Positions 5,627-7,188 of a stretch of 7,188 nucleotides of DNA are shown here, one piece after another; position 1 is the first letter of the stretch; the number at the start of each line of letters is the position of its first letter. The position numbers were made by a program, and so were the translations under genes. The DNA is from DATJGR01 sp035494855 (GTDB lineage: Bacteria > Pseudomonadota > Gammaproteobacteria > Pseudomonadales > Azotimanducaceae). Below the pieces are notes generated by a model, which did no database searches, had not been told where the DNA came from, and saw only the letters and a list, made by a program, of their open reading frames with translations. The stretch covers positions 1-7,188 of the forward strand of contig DATJGR010000074.1 in assembly GCA_035494855.1 (NCBI GenBank). The letters run 5' to 3'.

Positions 5627-6420
5627 CTACCGCCAACGACACGGGAGAGGTGCGGAGCGAGCGCGCCGGGCACGTGCTCACGATCACCGTCGACCGCTCC
5701 GGAAAAATGAACGGCTTCACGCCGGAAATGTTCGATGCCCTGTCCGACGCGATGACGGCGCTCGACGAAGATCCGGAGCTGTGGGCCGGTGTGCTGACCT
5801 TCGCGGGTCCAAACACGACGGCAGGCCTCGACCTGCCGCGCTTTGCCGCTTCGTTTTCGTCACAAGGCGGCGAGAGCCCCACACCCGACAATCGCATCGA
5901 CGCGTTCGCGCTGCGTCGCCGTTGCCGCAAACCGGTCGTCATGGCGGTGCAGGGCATCACGTTCACGATCGGCATCGAGATGATGCTGGCCGCCGACATC
6001 GTGGTGGCGGCAGACGATTGCCGATTCTGTCAGATGGAACCGAAGCGCGGGCTCGCGGTGTTCGGCGGCGCGCACGTGCGCTACGTCGAGCGTGCGGGAT
6101 GGGGCAATGCGATGTACCACCTGTTGCGAGCGGATGAGTTCGGCGCAACGCGCGCGCTGCAGCTCGGCTTCGTGCAGGAGGTGGTGCCGCCCGGGCAGCA
6201 GGTACTCAGGGCGCAGGCGATCGCCGCGGAGATCTGCGCGCTGGCGCCGCTGGCCGTGCAGGAGATCAAGCGCGGTGCGCTCGCATATCTCGAACACGGC
6301 GAACGCGCCGCTTTCGCCGAGATTCCGGCGATGCGCGCGGCCACCGCGCGGTCGAGGGATTTCGCGGAAGGACTTGCCTCGTTCCGCGAAAAGCGCGCCC
6401 CCCGATTCGAGGGCCGCTGA
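5623..6420 (+). CDS. Enoyl-CoA hydratase/isomerase family protein (crotonase B, two-glutamate active site)
   Basis: A 265-residue crotonase-fold protein. The N-terminal strand region is HVLTITVDRSGKMNGF (17-32). The first oxyanion-hole loop is FAGPNTTAGLDLPRF (60-74), which departs from the usual 'G.G.aFcaG.Dl'. The second is AVQGITFTIGIEMMLAADIV (108-127). E119 aligns with rat hydratase Glu144, and E139 in FCQMEPKRGLAVFGG (135-149) aligns with Glu164. Both acid/base residues needed for enoyl-CoA hydration are therefore present, unlike in crotonase A. The C-terminus ends FREKRAPRFEGR, the usual crotonase tail. AGGAG lies 7 nt before the ATG, which overlaps the preceding stop (ATGA), indicating translational coupling. 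The exact substrate is unknown. This is the last gene of the operon; 77 bp separate it from the sigma-factor gene, and no clear terminator hairpin is visible there. Confidence 0.9.
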   Translation: MTTANDTGEVRSERAGHVLTITVDRSGKMNGFTPEMFDALSDAMTALDEDPELWAGVLTFAGPNTTAGLDLPRFAASFSSQGGESPTPDNRIDAFALRRRCRKPVVMAVQGITFTIGIEMMLAADIVVAADDCRFCQMEPKRGLAVFGGAHVRYVERAGWGNAMYHLLRADEFGATRALQLGFVQEVVPPGQQVLRAQAIAAEICALAPLAVQEIKRGALAYLEHGERAAFAEIPAMRAATARSRDFAEGLASFREKRAPRFEGR

Positions 6421-6440
6421 TTTATTTTGCCGACCGTCTA

Positions 6441-6468
6441 AACCAAATGGCGGGTCGTCGCCGTCTAA
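6441..6468 (+). promoter_or_regulatory. Possible ECF-type promoter in front of the sigma factor gene
   Basis: AACC (6441-6444) is followed by a 17-bp spacer and CGTCTAA (6462-6468). ECF promoters generally combine an AAC-containing -35 with a CGTC- or TCTNA-like -10, so this could be recognised by the downstream sigma factor. Transcription would start near 6475, about 23 nt before the GTG. The octamer CCGTCTAA occurs twice (6434-6441 and 6461-6468). The full GGAAC -35 sequence is not present, so this is tentative. Confidence 0.35.
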
Positions 6469-6497
6469 GCTGACAATCCTCCGATTCGGCGGGCGCG

Positions 6498-7070
6498 GTG
6501 GACGCGGCGATCGACGACGACACATTCATTGCCAGGACAGCTGCGTTCCCGAGCGAAGACGAACGGTTGCTCGAGGCCGCGCGCGACGGCGACCGGCGCG
6601 CGTTCGAGTCGCTCTATCGGCAACACGTCGGGCGTGTCTATGCGATCTGCCTGCGCCTCACCGCAAACGTGCAGTCGGCGGAGGACCTCACGCAGGACGC
6701 GTTCATCCGTGCCTGGCATCGGCTGGCAGGTTTTCGCGGCGACAGCGCGTTCGCGACGTGGCTGTACCGTTTGACCGTCAATGTCGTACTGGATCAGCAG
6801 CGCGCGCAGCGCCCGTGGTTCCGTCGCGTCGTCGCCATCGACGACACCACAGAGGTCGTGCCCGCGCCGGTCGTCTGCAACGCCGATCAGCACGATCTCG
6901 AATCAGCCATACGCAAACTTCCGCCGGCGGCGCGCACGGTGCTCGTGCTGCACGACGTCGAAGGTTGGCAGCACGACGAAATCGCGGCGCGCACCGGCAC
7001 TGCCGTCGGCACCAGCAAGGCACATCTGCACCGCGCACGACGGCTTCTCAAGGAGTGGCTTTCGCTATGA
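6498..7070 (+). CDS. ECF (RpoE-like) RNA polymerase sigma factor
   Basis: A 190-residue group 4 sigma factor. Region 2 spans about 33-102: FESLYRQHVGRVYAICLRL (36-54), then AEDLTQDAFIRAWHRL (61-76) for core binding and -10 recognition, then SAFATWLYRLTVNVVLDQQR (83-102). A linker (103-133) replaces regions 3 and 1.1. Region 4 spans about 134-188: IRKLPPAARTVLVLHDVEGW (138-157), and the helix-turn-helix DEIAARTGTAVGTSKAHLHR (160-179) for -35 contact. An in-frame TGA at 6471 and the lack of any ATG make GTG 6498 the first possible start; there is no obvious Shine-Dalgarno sequence. The TGA overlaps the next ATG by 4 nt, the usual coupling of a sigma factor with its anti-sigma. It probably directs a stress or envelope regulon; the signal is unknown. 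Confidence 0.94.
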   Translation: MDAAIDDDTFIARTAAFPSEDERLLEAARDGDRRAFESLYRQHVGRVYAICLRLTANVQSAEDLTQDAFIRAWHRLAGFRGDSAFATWLYRLTVNVVLDQQRAQRPWFRRVVAIDDTTEVVPAPVVCNADQHDLESAIRKLPPAARTVLVLHDVEGWQHDEIAARTGTAVGTSKAHLHRARRLLKEWLSL

Positions 7071-7188
7071 ACGAACGCGACGACCCGATTCCGAAACTCG
7101 ACGCGCTGATCGGCCGCCTGCCGCGCGCGATCGACCCGCCGCACGATCTGTGGCCTGCGCTGAACGCGCGGATCGCGTTGCGCCCGCG
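7067..7188 (+). CDS. Probable anti-sigma factor, N-terminal fragment cut off by window edge
   Basis: Forty codons are visible from the ATG at 7067, which overlaps the sigma factor stop (ATGA). AAGGAG lies 11 nt upstream. LIGRLPRAIDPPHDLWPALN (14-33) resembles the 'LPReI.P..DLWP.I..RI' opening of proteins commonly encoded directly after ECF sigma factors in Pseudomonadota and annotated as anti-sigma or hypothetical membrane proteins. No zinc-binding HxxxCxxC motif or membrane segment is reached before the window ends. The assignment rests mainly on position and this motif. Confidence 0.7.
   Translation, partial: MNERDDPIPKLDALIGRLPRAIDPPHDLWPALNARIALRP

Noticed and set aside
6421..6434. T-rich stretch after crotonase B as a terminator
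   Set aside because: There is no stable hairpin directly before it.
5860..6525. A 221-codon minus-strand open frame opposite crotonase B
   Set aside because: It is a shadow of a clearly conserved plus-strand gene and has no recognisable motif.

Overview
The window is GC-rich and densely coded. Its gene families are those of Pseudomonadota: a monofunctional peptidoglycan glycosyltransferase (MtgA), a LysR regulator, an HxlR regulator, acyl-CoA enzymes of the crotonase family, a hydroxychromene-carboxylate isomerase-like thioredoxin-fold protein, and an ECF sigma factor coupled to an anti-sigma-like gene. A beta- or gammaproteobacterium is most likely. The sequence alone does not give a genus. 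No tRNA, rRNA, CRISPR array, insertion sequence or phage gene was seen. It reads as ordinary chromosome.

Layout. (1) 1-793, minus strand: N-terminal two thirds of a citrate/2-methylcitrate synthase, cut by the window edge. It diverges from a LysR-type regulator (978-1883, plus). The 184-bp space between them holds a perfect dyad with the T-N11-A pattern of LysR sites. (2) 1884-2053 has no recognisable gene. (3) 2054-2275 is a remnant of a CurA/YncB-like NADP-dependent oxidoreductase in which the N-terminal 54 or so residues are joined in frame to the last 18 or so. Its stop codon overlaps the start of a hotdog-fold PaaI-type thioesterase (2275-2715). (4) mtgA (2819-3565, plus) meets an HxlR-type regulator (3597-4043, minus) tail to tail. 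(5) The HxlR gene diverges from a three-gene operon: crotonase A (4129-4965), HCCA-isomerase-like protein (5003-5626) and crotonase B (5623-6420, 4-nt overlap). The divergent promoters overlap on one inverted repeat. (6) An ECF sigma factor (6498-7070) is followed, with a 4-nt overlap, by the start of an anti-sigma-like gene that runs off the window. A possible ECF-type autoregulatory promoter lies in front.

How the genes fit together. The HxlR regulator most likely controls both itself and the acyl-CoA operon through the shared operator. The operon probably carries out steps in breakdown of an unidentified acyl- or aryl-CoA. The two crotonases differ at the active site: A lacks both classical hydratase glutamates but has a PaaG-like aspartate, while B keeps both glutamates. 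They are therefore likely to do different chemistry. The LysR protein may control the divergent citrate synthase. The sigma/anti-sigma pair looks like an independent stress-response module.

The most interesting points are the two-way promoter/operator with a predicted leaderless HxlR mRNA, the paired crotonases around a glutathione-isomerase-like enzyme, and the in-frame internally deleted oxidoreductase. I saw no clear sign of a wholly new type of system.
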